A DNA stretch of 64,000 nucleotides from Anaerolineae bacterium. Its GTDB lineage: Bacteria > Chloroflexota > Anaerolineae > Promineifilales > Promineifilaceae. The position numbers and the translations under genes were made by a program. Positions 1 through 9,109 of the stretch are shown piece after piece. Location of the stretch: the NCBI GenBank assembly GCA_019637635.1, contig JAHBVI010000017.1:1-64000 (forward strand), given 5' to 3'. The first letter of the stretch is position 1. Every line of letters starts with the position of its first letter. Under the pieces are notes generated by a model, which saw only the letters and a program-made list of their open reading frames with translations, was not told the origin of the DNA and did not search any database.

Positions 1-61
1 AGTCTTCGCAGCGAGGAATCCTATTTCCTGTACAAGTAGGCGGGATTCCTCCTCGAAGACT
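1..61. repeat. Dispersed hairpin repeat, GCGAGGAATCC family
   Basis: Positions 1-21 and 43-61 form an imperfect inverted repeat around GAGGAATCC/GGATTCCTC. A related copy (CATTCCGAG...GCGAGGAATCCC) lies inside the acsB-acsD linker at 22034-22141, so this is a dispersed family. It lies downstream of the minus-strand esterase gene and may also act as its terminator. Confidence 0.55.
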
Positions 62-84
62 CGTCGGAATGACAAATGAGCAGC

Positions 85-1194
85 CTACTCACAGGGGGGA
101 TAGGCGGCGCGGTCGGGGGGCCACACGGCCGTGTGCCAATCCAGATATTCCCCAAGATGTGCTGCCCAATAATCTTCGTTATGGCCGCCAGGGTTGACGG
201 TGGTCTGGTGGGGGATGCCGGCCTCAGTGAGCAGCCGGTCTAGCTCTTCTTGCCCGCGCCACAAAAAGTCCTCTTCGCCCCAGTCCAGCCAGATGCGCAG
301 TTGGCTCAGGTCGGCGTCGTTGTAGTTGGCCAGGGGGTTGTAGGGGGTGGGGTCGGTTTTGAGGCGGAGGGAACTGCTGTGCCCGGCCACGGCCGTAAAC
401 AACCCCTCATGCCGAAACGCGACCATCAACGCCCAATACCCGCCCCGCGAAATGCCGCCAATGCTGCGCCCAGCAGCCTTACCCCAGGCGCAGTAATTGG
501 CTTCCACAAACGGGATCAACTCGTCCACGATGACCACTTCCAGGCTGTAGGGGCCGCCGGAGAGGTTGTTGCCCAGCGGGTTGGCGGCGGGCATGATGGC
601 GATGAAGGGGGGATAACGGCCGTCGCCAATCCCCCCATCCGCGTGCCAGGCCAGCCCCAGGTTGAGCCACTGATCGTCTCCCTGAATGGAGCCGGGCAGC
701 AGGTAAAGGACGGGGTAGGTACGGCCGTCTTGCCCATAACAGGGCGGCAGGTAAACGTGGTAGCTGCGCCAGGGGCCGGCCACCCGGCTGGGGAAGCGGC
801 TGCGAAAATACAGTCCGTCGCTATCACAGGGCACGGCAGCGGGCGGCGCGTCCAGATAAGGCGCTGTCACCGTCAGCGGGAAGGTGGGCTGGATGCGCGG
901 TGTGGGTGAGGGGCTAGGTGTAACCGTCGGCGTCTCCGTGGGGATGATGGATGTGGCGCTGCTGGTGGGGCGGGGCGTCAGGGTGGCCGGGGGCACGGCC
1001 GTGAACCGGGGTGTATAACTGACAGCGGGCGTTATGGTTGGCAGGGAAAGAAGGGCGGCGTTAGTGGGTACGGCCGTTTGCCCGCCACACCCCACCAGCC
1101 ACCAGAGCAAGCTCACCCAGGCGATCATCCATTTACACCACATCCCCTTCGCGTCCACACGTCTTCGTGTGCCTTCGCGCCCTTCGCGGATCAT
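85..1194 (-). CDS. Lipoprotein, esterase D-like alpha/beta hydrolase
   Basis: Predicted extracytoplasmic serine hydrolase anchored as a lipoprotein. A hydrophobic segment ends in the lipobox LVGCGG, followed by about 90 residues of Thr/Pro-rich linker and then an esterase D/enterochelin-esterase-type fold. The nucleophile elbow is GGISRGG; a downstream GEEDFLW Asp and PGGHNEDYW His complete a plausible triad. The substrate cannot be told. The ATG at 1194 overlaps the stop of the upstream exonuclease gene (ATGA), which suggests translational coupling. However, the first 17 codons come from a GCGAAGG-type repeat, and an ATG at 1143 with a GAAGGGG site gives a more normal signal peptide; either start is possible. 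Confidence 0.75.
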   Translation of the reverse strand: MIREGREGTRRRVDAKGMWCKWMIAWVSLLWWLVGCGGQTAVPTNAALLSLPTITPAVSYTPRFTAVPPATLTPRPTSSATSIIPTETPTVTPSPSPTPRIQPTFPLTVTAPYLDAPPAAVPCDSDGLYFRSRFPSRVAGPWRSYHVYLPPCYGQDGRTYPVLYLLPGSIQGDDQWLNLGLAWHADGGIGDGRYPPFIAIMPAANPLGNNLSGGPYSLEVVIVDELIPFVEANYCAWGKAAGRSIGGISRGGYWALMVAFRHEGLFTAVAGHSSSLRLKTDPTPYNPLANYNDADLSQLRIWLDWGEEDFLWRGQEELDRLLTEAGIPHQTTVNPGGHNEDYWAAHLGEYLDWHTAVWPPDRAAYPPCE

Positions 1195-2444
1195 TTACTC
1201 TTTAACCGCGCCAGCCGGTGTTCTAGCTCCGGGCGCACCAGGGCGGCCTGGGTGGGCGGCCAGCTTTGCGCCAGCCGGATGGCCTGCTCCGTCCAGTAGA
1301 TGGCCTGGGTGGTGTCTTTTTCGTGCCATTCGTAATACTTCGCTAGTTCTACGTGGGCGGACACGTCGTCAAAACTGGTAGCGGCGATTTGCTGCCAGAG
1401 GGGGACAGCTTCGGCCTGACGGCCGTGCCGTTTCAACAACCACCCCAGTTCAAACAAATTTTGGTGATACAGGTCGAGCGGCAAATCTCCTTGCGCCGCC
1501 CAGCGCAGGCATTGTTCGGCCACGTCCGTTTGCCCCAGGCTGGCCTGCCAGCGCCCCAGGCTAAACAGGTCCACGGCGTCATCATCGGCCTGCGGCTGGC
1601 TAAACTGCTGCGCCACCCGCGCCGCCAGCGTCACCATGGAGAGCAGGTCAATCTGGTTGTGGTAAAAGACGCGCACCAGTTCACGGCCGTCGCCGCTGCG
1701 CAAATAGTCGTGGTACAGGCCGGGGATGAGCCAGCCGGGCACGTCCTCCTGGGTACGGCGCACACCCAGCAGCGGCGGCTCCAACGCGCTAAGGGCGACG
1801 GAGCCGAGCCGGGCGCGCCAGAGGCGGCGGGCAGGGGGCAGCAGATCCAGGTGGGGCATGTGGGGCAGGGGGCTGGACTGACGGTTCATCAGGTGGCGGG
1901 TGTCCAGCAGGGGGACGTCGAAGGTACGGCCGTTGAACGTAATCAGCCCCGCCTTGCCCACCAGCAGTTCATCCAACAGGGTGAGCATGGCCGCTTCGTC
2001 GCCCAAATCGGGCACGAAGTATTGGCGTGTCACCAGCGCGTCCGCTTCAAAGTAGGCCACGCCAACCATGAAGGCGATGGTAGAGGCCCCGGCCAACCCG
2101 GTGGTTTCGGTGTCCAGAAAGAGGAAGTCGCGGAAATCTAATTCCTGGAAACGGCCGTCGCGCGTCAGCGGCGTCAGGCTGGCGGGCTGGTGGTGCAGCA
2201 GGTCGGCCAGAGTGTGACGGCCGTGCCGGTAAGGCAGCGGGTACACTTTGTCCACGATGAGGGTCTGGCCGACGGCCGTGTCCACCATTTCCGCGCCGGG
2301 CAGCAGGGTGATAAGGGGTTGAGGGGACGGCCGTAGGGTGTCCCGCGGCGCCGGATCAACGGGCGGCGCCGGTTTGAGCTGCCGCGCTCCTTTGACCACG
2401 CCCAACTGCCGCAGCCTGTTCTGGAACTCTTGTTCGTCTGCCAT
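1191..2444 (-). CDS. YprB-like RNase H-fold exonuclease with TPR tail
   Basis: Putative 3'-5' exonuclease of the YprB/RNase_H_2 (DEDD) family. The conserved acidic motifs are visible: LDTETTGLAG (DxE), FNGRTFDVPLL, and YHNQIDLLSM near the end of the nuclease domain (about residues 100-290). The last 130 residues look like tetratricopeptide repeats. The reading frame is open 96 bases further upstream, but that stretch encodes a leucine-rich run unlike the family, so I chose the ATG at 2444 (MADEQEF). No strong ribosome binding site precedes it. It is divergent from the DinB-like gene. Nucleic-acid substrate unknown. Confidence 0.75.
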   Translation of the reverse strand: MADEQEFQNRLRQLGVVKGARQLKPAPPVDPAPRDTLRPSPQPLITLLPGAEMVDTAVGQTLIVDKVYPLPYRHGRHTLADLLHHQPASLTPLTRDGRFQELDFRDFLFLDTETTGLAGASTIAFMVGVAYFEADALVTRQYFVPDLGDEAAMLTLLDELLVGKAGLITFNGRTFDVPLLDTRHLMNRQSSPLPHMPHLDLLPPARRLWRARLGSVALSALEPPLLGVRRTQEDVPGWLIPGLYHDYLRSGDGRELVRVFYHNQIDLLSMVTLAARVAQQFSQPQADDDAVDLFSLGRWQASLGQTDVAEQCLRWAAQGDLPLDLYHQNLFELGWLLKRHGRQAEAVPLWQQIAATSFDDVSAHVELAKYYEWHEKDTTQAIYWTEQAIRLAQSWPPTQAALVRPELEHRLARLKSK

Positions 2445-2491
2445 AGGGCGATTGTATGCAGGTAGGGGGGTATGAGCAATAGAGAGGGAGA

Positions 2492-2500
2492 TGTTATAAT
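2492..2500 (+). promoter_or_regulatory. Extended -10 promoter (TGTTATAAT)
   Basis: A perfect TATAAT at 2495-2500 is preceded by TG at the extended -10 position. No good -35 box is seen 17 bases upstream. It lies 44 bases before the DinB-like gene in the divergent intergenic region. Confidence 0.6.
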
Positions 2501-2544
2501 CAAATCCGTACAACAGGAGTAAAACAAGAAGGAGGTTCATTGTT

Positions 2545-3009
2545 ATGCGTCATACCCGTGAGGAAGTCATCAAGCGCGCGATTCAGGAGTTCGAACGCCT
2601 GGATCATCTGGTTAACAACCTGACCGATGCGGATTGGGACAGGTTGCTCGCCAGACCGGAGACCAAAGACCCCTGGACGGTGAAAGACGCGCTGGCGCAT
2701 ATTACCCATTGGAAGGCTGACCAGGTCAGAAAAATCAGGAAACAACGCATACCGGCAGAGGAGAAAGGTCTCAATTGGACGGATGGGAACCACCTCATCT
2801 ACGAGCGTTGGCGAGATCGCTCCCCACAGGAGGTTTTAGCCTGGCACCGGCAGGTTCAGGTGGAGGCAGTAGCCGCGCTGCAAGCTGCACCGGAAGCATG
2901 GTTCAGCGGCCGGGAGCGCCGGCCGGAATGGCCCTTTGATCTGGATGGTCACTCCAGCTACCATCGTGTAAACGATATCGAACAAGCCCTGAAGAAGCCA
3001 ACAAAGTGA
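2545..3009 (+). CDS. DinB-superfamily four-helix protein (ClbS/DfsB-like)
   Basis: 154-residue protein of the DinB/YfiT-like four-helix-bundle superfamily; the first half (TVKDALAHITHWKADQV) resembles ClbS/DfsB proteins. Potential metal-binding histidines are in ALAHITHW and the C-terminal HSSYHRVNDIEQ. ClbS members are cyclopropane hydrolases protecting against colibactin, but most relatives are uncharacterised, so no substrate is assigned. The start has a strong ribosome binding site (AAGGAGGT) and an extended -10 promoter upstream. The stop lies only 6 bases from the convergent WD40-GTPase-TIR gene. Confidence 0.75.
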   Translation: MRHTREEVIKRAIQEFERLDHLVNNLTDADWDRLLARPETKDPWTVKDALAHITHWKADQVRKIRKQRIPAEEKGLNWTDGNHLIYERWRDRSPQEVLAWHRQVQVEAVAALQAAPEAWFSGRERRPEWPFDLDGHSSYHRVNDIEQALKKPTK

Positions 3010-3015
3010 TACCTG

Positions 3016-6006
3016 CTACTTTTCCAGTTCATATTTCGGTTTGGCCTGAATGAAGGAGGCCAGCATATCCACTCCGGCCGCTTCCTGGCCGCGCCAGTTC
3101 ACCTGCAAAATGCCATCGGGGAAGTGCATCCCGTCCGGGCAGCCGGGCAGGGCCACAATAATAAACGGGCCAATGCCCTGGCTGACAAAATGTTGCAGCA
3201 GTTTGACCGTTTCGTTGTCCCGCCAGGGCACTTTGCCGCGCCCGACGCAAATGGCTACCGAGCGAATGTGGGCCAAAGTGTCGGCGGTGACGGTTTGGGT
3301 GGGCGGCAGCAGCCAGGGTAAGACGCCGCGTTCCCGCAGTTGGTCGGCAATCACTTTCACGGCCGTAGCATCCGCATCGTTATAACAGAGGAAGACATCA
3401 TAATCGTTGGTTGTTACCTTGCCCTTGAGGATCAGTTCGGCCACATCCCGGTCGCGGCGGGCGTCGGCGGCCTCATCAATCTCGGCCACAACCGATGTCA
3501 CCGGCTGCGCCAGGCGTTCACGGCCGTCTAGCAGCGAAATAGGGTGATCGCACACCGGGCAGTTCATCTGCTTCAGGCCGCGCCCCCGCCGGGCCGTCAC
3601 CTGCTGGGCCGTTACCGGCACGCGGCAATGATCGCAGATAAACAGCCGTTCCCGCGTGACCGAACCGGGCAGCGCCCGCCGTTCTAGGTGAACGGCCACA
3701 TAATCTTCAAACTGATACCGGGTGGCTTCGCTGGCTGCTTCGTCATAAAAAAGCGTCAACTCGCCCATGCCTTCTTCCAGTTCACGCAAATGCAAGCCAC
3801 AGACGCCGCCGACTGTGGCCGTAAAAGTGGCCGCGTTTTGCCACATCTCTTTTTTCTCAAACAGGTGGCTGTGCGCCAGGCGCACGGTGAGGACGGCATA
3901 AATGTTGCGCACAGAGCCTTCAAAGGTGAAGCGGATCGTCTTGCCAGGCACATCGGGCACGGTTGGGCCGGGGCGGGTGAACTTGGAGGGGAAAATCAGG
4001 TCGGCGCCGGTTTCGCCCGGCTCTTTGAGGATGATCTCATGGCGAATGAGTTCTTCAACGGTGGCGATGAGCAATAATTTTTGCTGCTGTGGGTTGACGT
4101 GGTTGGTATGGGTGGGGGTGAGGTAACGGCCGTTTAACACCTCTGTTTCCGGCAATGTACCCAGGCCGTCGGCGCTGTTTTGGGCGGCATTCACCAGGTC
4201 AGAGGCATAGGCGTCCAGCAGTTCAGGTTGCAGCAATACGTAACTGCCAAATCGCAGTTTACGCACCAGCCCCCGGTTTTCCATGCGGCTCAGCGCCGTC
4301 TCAAACCGCGCCTGCAAATCTCCGGCCGATTGGTGAGGGTGCGTCTGGCAAAAGAGACGGAACAGGTCATCGGTGGTGGAAAGAATATGGCCGCCCTTTT
4401 TCTGCTCGATGAAGAACTGTTTGATGGACTGGAATAGTTCATTGGAACTGACGTGTGGGCGGGATTCCCAATCTATGCCCTGGCGAATGGCGTCGCGCAG
4501 TTCAGGGATTTGCCAGCCTTCTTTGGCGCTGGTTTCAAAGTAGCCATCAAAACCCATTTCGCGCACCAGGCTGCGCAGGCGGCTGTGCCACACCGAAACG
4601 CCGCTGATGTCGGCGCGGGCAGCTACCAGATATTTGGTCATGGGCAGGGCGGCGTCTCCCTGGCGATGGGCGGCCTGGCGCAGCGCCCGGTCCCAGTGGC
4701 GCACACCGGCCAACGGTTCCACTTCGTTGTTGGCGTCAAATACAACCAGGGCGACGGCCACTTCGTTGAGATGAAGCTGGTTGGTGAGGCGGTAGCCTGG
4801 CTGCCCGGCCAGGTCCCACAACAGTGTTTCGCGGGTTTCCTGACGGCCGTCCGGCAGCGTAATCGTCTCGTTGTCAAAGGTCCAGACCTTGCAGCCGTGT
4901 GTAGACCCGGTACGCACAAAGGGGCGGCCCGAAAGCACCAGCCCCAACCCCGATTTGCCCACGCCGGTATCACCCACCAGCACCACTTTGGCATTGCGGT
5001 AGTGCCATGTTTCTGTGGTGAAATTGGCCCCCAGCAGGGTGACATCATCCAGGTGCCAGATGCGGATGGTGCGGTCGCCCGCGCCCAGCGTTGCCAGCAG
5101 CGGCATTTGGGGGTGAAAGGAGAGACCGGTATTAAAGTCCGATTTAAGCGGTTCCTCCAGAGTGGCTACCAGTTCCCAGGTGTCGCAGCGCCACAGCCGC
5201 ACTGTGCCATCGCGGGATTTGGAAGCCAGAAGGGCGCCATCGGGCGAAAAGCGCACACACAGCACCAGGTCGGTGTGCCCTTCCAACACGGCCTGAAGCC
5301 GCCCGGCGGCGGCGTCCCACAGCCGCACCGTCATGTCGTCAGAGGCGGAAGCCAGCAGCGCGCCATCGGGCGACCAGGCGATATGGTTGATGATGTCAAA
5401 GTGGCCGCGCAGTTTGCGGAACAGCTTGCCCTGGCGCATGTCCCAGAAGGAAATGGTCTTGTCACGGGAGGCGGCGGCTAAAATGTGGCCGTCGGGCGAC
5501 CAGGCCACACTCATAATCCAGTCCTGATGGCCGCTAAATTCCTGGCTGGCCCACTCGTTGGCGCTATCCCACAGGCGAATGGTACGGTCGAAGGAGCCGG
5601 AAGCCAGGACACGGCCGTCGGGCGACCAGGCGACGCTGTAAATGGGGCCGGTGTGCCCGGTCAGGTCGCGGATGGGTTCGCCGGTACGGCCGTTGGTGAG
5701 GCGGATTGTTTCATCGTTGGCCCCGGTAGCCAGCAGACGGCCGTCGGGCGACCAGGCCACGCAAAAGACATAATCGGCATGACTGACGGGAATGCCGACC
5801 ATCTGGTCGCCATGCAGCCGCCAGAGGCGGGCGGTGCGGTCGGCAGAGACAGAAGCCAGGGTACGGCCGTCGGGCGACCAGGCGATCTCATAAATAATGT
5901 TGTGATGGCCGCGCAGTTTGTGGCGCAGGGCAAAACCATCCGGGGCCGTTTCCAGCGAGACGGGCACGGTGATGACTTGGGCTTCTTCCAGATGTTGGTC
6001 AATCAT
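3016..6006 (-). CDS. WD40 - Ras/Roc-like GTPase - zinc ribbon - TIR protein
   Basis: A 996-residue multidomain signalling protein. Residues about 25-340 hold seven WD40 repeats (GH...AWSPDG...LWD), one closed propeller. About 350-530 is a Ras/Roc-type GTPase with P-loop GDTGVGKSG, switch motif WDLAGQPG, a divergent G4 (AARAD) and G5 ETSAKEG. A helical/winged region follows, then a two-CxxC zinc ribbon (CDHC...CPVC) and a C-terminal TIR domain (DYDVFLCY...) with the PWRDNET segment, where NAD-cleaving TIR domains carry their Glu. I infer a sensor-switch-effector protein, possibly of a conflict or cell-fate system; this is not shown. Start at 6006 with GAGGT seven bases upstream; the frame is open to 6174 but without family-like sequence. 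Confidence 0.8.
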   Translation of the reverse strand: MIDQHLEEAQVITVPVSLETAPDGFALRHKLRGHHNIIYEIAWSPDGRTLASVSADRTARLWRLHGDQMVGIPVSHADYVFCVAWSPDGRLLATGANDETIRLTNGRTGEPIRDLTGHTGPIYSVAWSPDGRVLASGSFDRTIRLWDSANEWASQEFSGHQDWIMSVAWSPDGHILAAASRDKTISFWDMRQGKLFRKLRGHFDIINHIAWSPDGALLASASDDMTVRLWDAAAGRLQAVLEGHTDLVLCVRFSPDGALLASKSRDGTVRLWRCDTWELVATLEEPLKSDFNTGLSFHPQMPLLATLGAGDRTIRIWHLDDVTLLGANFTTETWHYRNAKVVLVGDTGVGKSGLGLVLSGRPFVRTGSTHGCKVWTFDNETITLPDGRQETRETLLWDLAGQPGYRLTNQLHLNEVAVALVVFDANNEVEPLAGVRHWDRALRQAAHRQGDAALPMTKYLVAARADISGVSVWHSRLRSLVREMGFDGYFETSAKEGWQIPELRDAIRQGIDWESRPHVSSNELFQSIKQFFIEQKKGGHILSTTDDLFRLFCQTHPHQSAGDLQARFETALSRMENRGLVRKLRFGSYVLLQPELLDAYASDLVNAAQNSADGLGTLPETEVLNGRYLTPTHTNHVNPQQQKLLLIATVEELIRHEIILKEPGETGADLIFPSKFTRPGPTVPDVPGKTIRFTFEGSVRNIYAVLTVRLAHSHLFEKKEMWQNAATFTATVGGVCGLHLRELEEGMGELTLFYDEAASEATRYQFEDYVAVHLERRALPGSVTRERLFICDHCRVPVTAQQVTARRGRGLKQMNCPVCDHPISLLDGRERLAQPVTSVVAEIDEAADARRDRDVAELILKGKVTTNDYDVFLCYNDADATAVKVIADQLRERGVLPWLLPPTQTVTADTLAHIRSVAICVGRGKVPWRDNETVKLLQHFVSQGIGPFIIVALPGCPDGMHFPDGILQVNWRGQEAAGVDMLASFIQAKPKYELEK

Positions 6007-6304
6007 GTGTACAACCTCGGTCTGGTTGCTGCCTCTTTTTCTGGCAACGTGGCGTGTGACGTGAAAGCAGTTGGAAAAAACAAAGCGGCCAATCTCAAAG
6101 GAGGGAATGTAGGCAGAAATATGAGACGTTGGCCTGCACAAAAAAGGACAACAACCAGATGAACTTTTTAGCACTACGAATGGTGTTATTGTAGCCAGCT
6201 TTGCCCGGAAAGTGAAGGGGGTGACGCTATTCTCATCTTGACGGTGAAACCGGGTTGCTTAGAAAAAATGGCGGGATATATTTCAGGGCAACAATGGAGG
6301 AAAT
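6007..6304. promoter_or_regulatory. Divergent intergenic region with weak promoter candidate
   Basis: This region separates the minus-strand WD40-GTPase-TIR gene from the plus-strand membrane gene. TTGACG at 6238-6243 with TAGAAA 16 bases on is a weak promoter candidate for the plus strand. I see no gene in it. Confidence 0.3.
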
Positions 6305-6922
6305 ATGAAAATACGCATGGAACCGCTGGTAACGGCCGTGGCCATTGGTGCGGCTATCTGGATGGTGGGCAGCCTGGCTGGTTTATTTATCGGTTATCGC
6401 TCATTCCAGAACGTCATCAACTCTCCCATTTTTGATCCCGCCTATCTGGAGGAACTCAATAGTTCGGCTGATCCGCTGGCGGCTATGTTTGGCGAAGATT
6501 TTCAAAGCATGATGGTGCTTTCCAGCGTGGCCAATATGCTGCAATGTTTGGGTTGGCTCTTTTCTGGCATTGCGGCGGGCATTGTCTATGTGGTGGTTCA
6601 CCGCCGGTATGACCCCCAGGCGATGGGTGGTGAAGTGGGGGCCGGCGCTGTGGCCGGCGCGCTGGCGGTCATCGCCGGCTATCTGGTCAGCACCATTCTC
6701 TCGCTGCTGGTTATTTTTCCGTTGATCGGCGATTTTATGGGGCAGCTTGTCAGTGTGGGTGGCCCGGAAGTGGCGCGGATGTTTGACCAGATGGGCAGTA
6801 TGATGGTGATGATGGTGGCGGTAGGCGCTGTTTGCAGCATTATTTTTTATGGCGTCATCGGCGCTGTTACCGGCGCATTGGGCGCGTTTATCGGCAACAG
6901 CCTGGCCAAACCGGCGGCATAA
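6305..6922 (+). CDS. Four-helix integral membrane protein, unknown function
   Basis: 205-residue membrane protein with about four hydrophobic segments: residues about 9-28, 75-96, 110-140 and 160-195. Glycine- and alanine-rich helices (GAVAGALAVIAGYLV, GVIGAVTGALGAFIG) resemble small DUF4199-like or glycine-zipper membrane proteins, but I do not recognise a family. A clear ribosome binding site (TGGAGGA) precedes the ATG. The neighbours give no functional hint. A perfect hairpin follows the stop. Confidence 0.65.
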   Translation: MKIRMEPLVTAVAIGAAIWMVGSLAGLFIGYRSFQNVINSPIFDPAYLEELNSSADPLAAMFGEDFQSMMVLSSVANMLQCLGWLFSGIAAGIVYVVVHRRYDPQAMGGEVGAGAVAGALAVIAGYLVSTILSLLVIFPLIGDFMGQLVSVGGPEVARMFDQMGSMMVMMVAVGAVCSIIFYGVIGAVTGALGAFIGNSLAKPAA

Positions 6923-6928
6923 CCGTTC

Positions 6929-6962
6929 AGACCTGACAGGTTTCAGAAAACCTGTCAGGTCT
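6929..6962. terminator. Perfect 15-bp hairpin, dispersed AGACCTGACAGGTTT type
   Basis: Arms 6929-6943 and 6948-6962 pair perfectly around a 4-base loop, between the convergent membrane-protein and DUF4380 genes. It could be a bidirectional terminator. The same design (AGACCC...GGGTTT, ACCTCCCGGAGGTT) recurs at 26180-26213, 53520-53552 and about 58840-58868. Confidence 0.6.
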
Positions 6963-6971
6963 ATTGTTCGA

Positions 6972-7886
6972 CTAACTGAATTCTCTATGAATTGGCAGCA
7001 GCGGCAGAATGTGGGCGGTTACATCGGCGTCATTGGCCGGGGCGGGGACGCCGCCAAAGAGGAACCACTGTTCGGTGTGGGTCACGGCCGTACCCGGCGC
7101 CAATTTCACCAACGGCCCCAGCGTTTCCACTTCCAGCATAAAGTCACAGGTGAATAACTCTACGTTGGCATGGATGTCCGGGTGAGGGGCATCTGGCTGC
7201 ACGGCAAAGGTTTTGAGGAAGAAACGGCCGTCGCGCACATACCCCACCCAGCCATCCGTCACGAAAGCGCCGGCTTTTTGGGGGGTGGTATTGCCCGGTT
7301 CTTGTCGCAGCAGCACGTATCGTGCGCCCCAATGCCAGCGGGGGTCGGCCATGTTGGTATAGGCCCAGAGGATCAGTTGGGTATTGGGCAGCAGATTGCC
7401 TTCATGGCGGCCACGCGGCGGTAGGGGGAGTACGGCCGTGCCGCCAGGGGCCATCACCGACAAGGCCCAGGGCGCTAATTCCACCGGCCATAAGGTGTGG
7501 TTGCGCAGGCGATGGCTGACTGTTACCTGGGCGCCGGTAGCCGCCAGAGCAATATCTATCTCTTTTTGCAGGCCGGTGGTAGACTCCGTTGGTTGGCTAA
7601 ACCGCACAAACCCGTCATGTGCTTCCACCGTGATGGGCGTGTTGTCAGGGTAATAGGTGCGTGGTTGGGCTTCGGGTGCGTGCCAGAAACGGTGCCCGCC
7701 ATAGATGCGCCATTCGTCGCCGCCGGTTTGCCCCAACTGGCCGGGCACGGTGGCAAATTCGTTGTCGCCGCCCACAAAGCCAAAGTGGATAATGCGCGGG
7801 CCAACGTCGGTGGTAACGATCAGTTCAAGGGTATCATTTGCCAGCCGCACACAATGGGGCCAGCCCTGGTAAGCTATCATTTCCAT
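6972..7886 (-). CDS. DUF4380-family protein, galactose mutarotase-like fold
   Basis: 304-residue, beta-rich protein matching the DUF4380 pattern: an early TTDVGPRIIHFGF motif, YGGHRFWHAPE and a central APWALSVMAPGG. Proteins of this group have the carbohydrate-binding galactose-mutarotase-like beta-sandwich; the function is unknown. No signal peptide is seen, so it is probably cytoplasmic. The start has a strong ribosome binding site (GAGGAGG). Just upstream are AATTATG tandem repeats. Confidence 0.7.
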   Translation of the reverse strand: MEMIAYQGWPHCVRLANDTLELIVTTDVGPRIIHFGFVGGDNEFATVPGQLGQTGGDEWRIYGGHRFWHAPEAQPRTYYPDNTPITVEAHDGFVRFSQPTESTTGLQKEIDIALAATGAQVTVSHRLRNHTLWPVELAPWALSVMAPGGTAVLPLPPRGRHEGNLLPNTQLILWAYTNMADPRWHWGARYVLLRQEPGNTTPQKAGAFVTDGWVGYVRDGRFFLKTFAVQPDAPHPDIHANVELFTCDFMLEVETLGPLVKLAPGTAVTHTEQWFLFGGVPAPANDADVTAHILPLLPIHREFS

Positions 7887-7904
7887 TTGTTTCCTCCTCT
7901 GAAA

Positions 7905-7951
7905 ATTAATTATGAATTATGAATTATGAATTATGAAGGATGAAGGATGAA
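7905..7951. repeat. AATTATG / GAAGGAT heptamer array
   Basis: Four to five tandem AATTATG units followed by GAAGGAT units, just upstream of the minus-strand DUF4380 gene. A close copy lies at 15187-15224 in the same position before another minus-strand gene. Confidence 0.7.
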
Positions 7952-8094
7952 TATGGTTTAATTTTGCCCCAATTGGGGGAACGGGCAAGTGGGCGGTTGC
8001 GTCCACCTGCTAACGAAACTCATAGGCACGGCCGTTGTCGCCCCTGGCAAACGGCCGTATAACTACATTTCAAACTATTCGTTGGAGGCATTGC

Positions 8095-8982
8095 ATGGCA
8101 GATTATCTGGTAAGAGTCATTGCCAAAGAAGCGGGAGTACGGGCATTAGCCTGCGTCACCACCGGGCTGGTGCAGGAAGCGGCGCAGCGGCACCAAACCA
8201 GCCTGGTGGCCGGTGCGGCGTTGGGGCGAACGCTGACAGGGGCGGCGCTGTTAGGGGCGCTGCTAAAGGTGAAACAGCGGGTGGCTTTGAAATATGAAGG
8301 CAGCGGCCCGTTGCAAAAAGTGCTGGCCGAAGCGGACAGCTACGGCCGTGTGCGGGGTTACGTGAATGTGCCTGCTGTTGACCTGCCATTGGTCAATGGG
8401 CAGGTTAATCTTGAAGCGGCTATTGGCCGGGCCGGTTTGTTGACGGTGGTGAAAGATTTGCGTCTGAAAGAAATGGTGGAGAGTGTGACGCCGCTGGCGG
8501 CAAGTGATTTAAACCAGGATTTACAGGTTTATTTTGATCAGTCGGAGCAGATTGCGACGGTCGTGCAGGTGGGTGAAGTGCTAGACGAGGCCGGGCAACT
8601 GGTGGCGGCGGGTGGTTTGCTCATTCAGGAATTGCCGGCCCAGGGGCAGGCCGGCGTAGTGGCGGCGCTGCAAGAACGGCTGCAAGAGTTACCACCAGTT
8701 GCAGACATGCTGGCCGAAGGTCAGTCGCCGGAAGCGGTGCTGGCGCTGGTTTTTGCGGGGATGCCCTACGAGGTGTTGGAGCAACGGCCGTTGCGCTTTG
8801 CCTGCGATTGCAGTTGGGATCGTACCCGGCAAGTGTTGGCTACCCTGGGCGCGGCGGAAATTGCCCATTTGCTGGAAACAGAAGGCGAAGCGGTGGTCCA
8901 TTGCCATTACTGCCACGAAGCGTACTACTTTAACCAGTTTGAGCTGGAAGTATTGTTGACAGAACTTTCAGCCCATACATAA
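8095..8982 (+). CDS. hslO: Hsp33 redox-regulated chaperonin
   Basis: 295-residue Hsp33, the usual length. It is a cytoplasmic holdase activated by disulfide formation and zinc release under oxidative stress. The C-terminal zinc site is intact as CDCSW (CxC) and CHYCH (CxxC). The N-terminal part shows typical segments (LVRVIAKEAGVRALA). The frame is open upstream to 8035, but the ATG at 8095 has a good TTGGAGG site and gives the family-like N-terminus MADYLVR. A strong terminator follows the stop. Confidence 0.95.
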   Translation: MADYLVRVIAKEAGVRALACVTTGLVQEAAQRHQTSLVAGAALGRTLTGAALLGALLKVKQRVALKYEGSGPLQKVLAEADSYGRVRGYVNVPAVDLPLVNGQVNLEAAIGRAGLLTVVKDLRLKEMVESVTPLAASDLNQDLQVYFDQSEQIATVVQVGEVLDEAGQLVAAGGLLIQELPAQGQAGVVAALQERLQELPPVADMLAEGQSPEAVLALVFAGMPYEVLEQRPLRFACDCSWDRTRQVLATLGAAEIAHLLETEGEAVVHCHYCHEAYYFNQFELEVLLTELSAHT

Positions 8983-8984
8983 GA

Positions 8985-9010
8985 AAAAGGCCACCCTGGG
9001 GTGGCCTTTT
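8985..9010 (+). terminator. Rho-independent terminator after hslO
   Basis: The sequence AAAGGCCACC - CTGG - GGTGGCCTTT forms a strong stem followed by a T-rich run. It lies directly after the hslO stop and before the convergent tRNA, so it may serve both strands. Confidence 0.85.
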
Positions 9011-9025
9011 GTGTTCTTTTGTGTA

Positions 9026-9097
9026 TGCCCCTGCCGCGACTCGAACGCGGGCACATGGCTTCGGAGACCAACGCTCTATCCTCTGAGCTACAGGGGC
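9026..9097 (-). tRNA. tRNA-Arg(CCG)
   Basis: Cloverleaf on the minus strand: acceptor GCCCCTG pairs with CAGGGGC and the discriminator base is A. The D-arm is GCTC/GAGC, the T-arm CCGCG-TTCGAGT-CGCGG. The anticodon loop CTCCGAA gives anticodon CCG. The anticodon stem has one mismatch and one G-T pair, which makes this the weakest arm. No CCA is encoded. Confidence 0.9.
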
Positions 9098-9109
9098 GCA
9101 TCGAATAAA

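Noticed and set aside
4453..5481. Plus-strand open frame opposite the WD40 region (342 codons)
   Set aside because: Antisense shadow of the WD40 repeats; it reflects their repetitive DNA and shows no recognisable domain.
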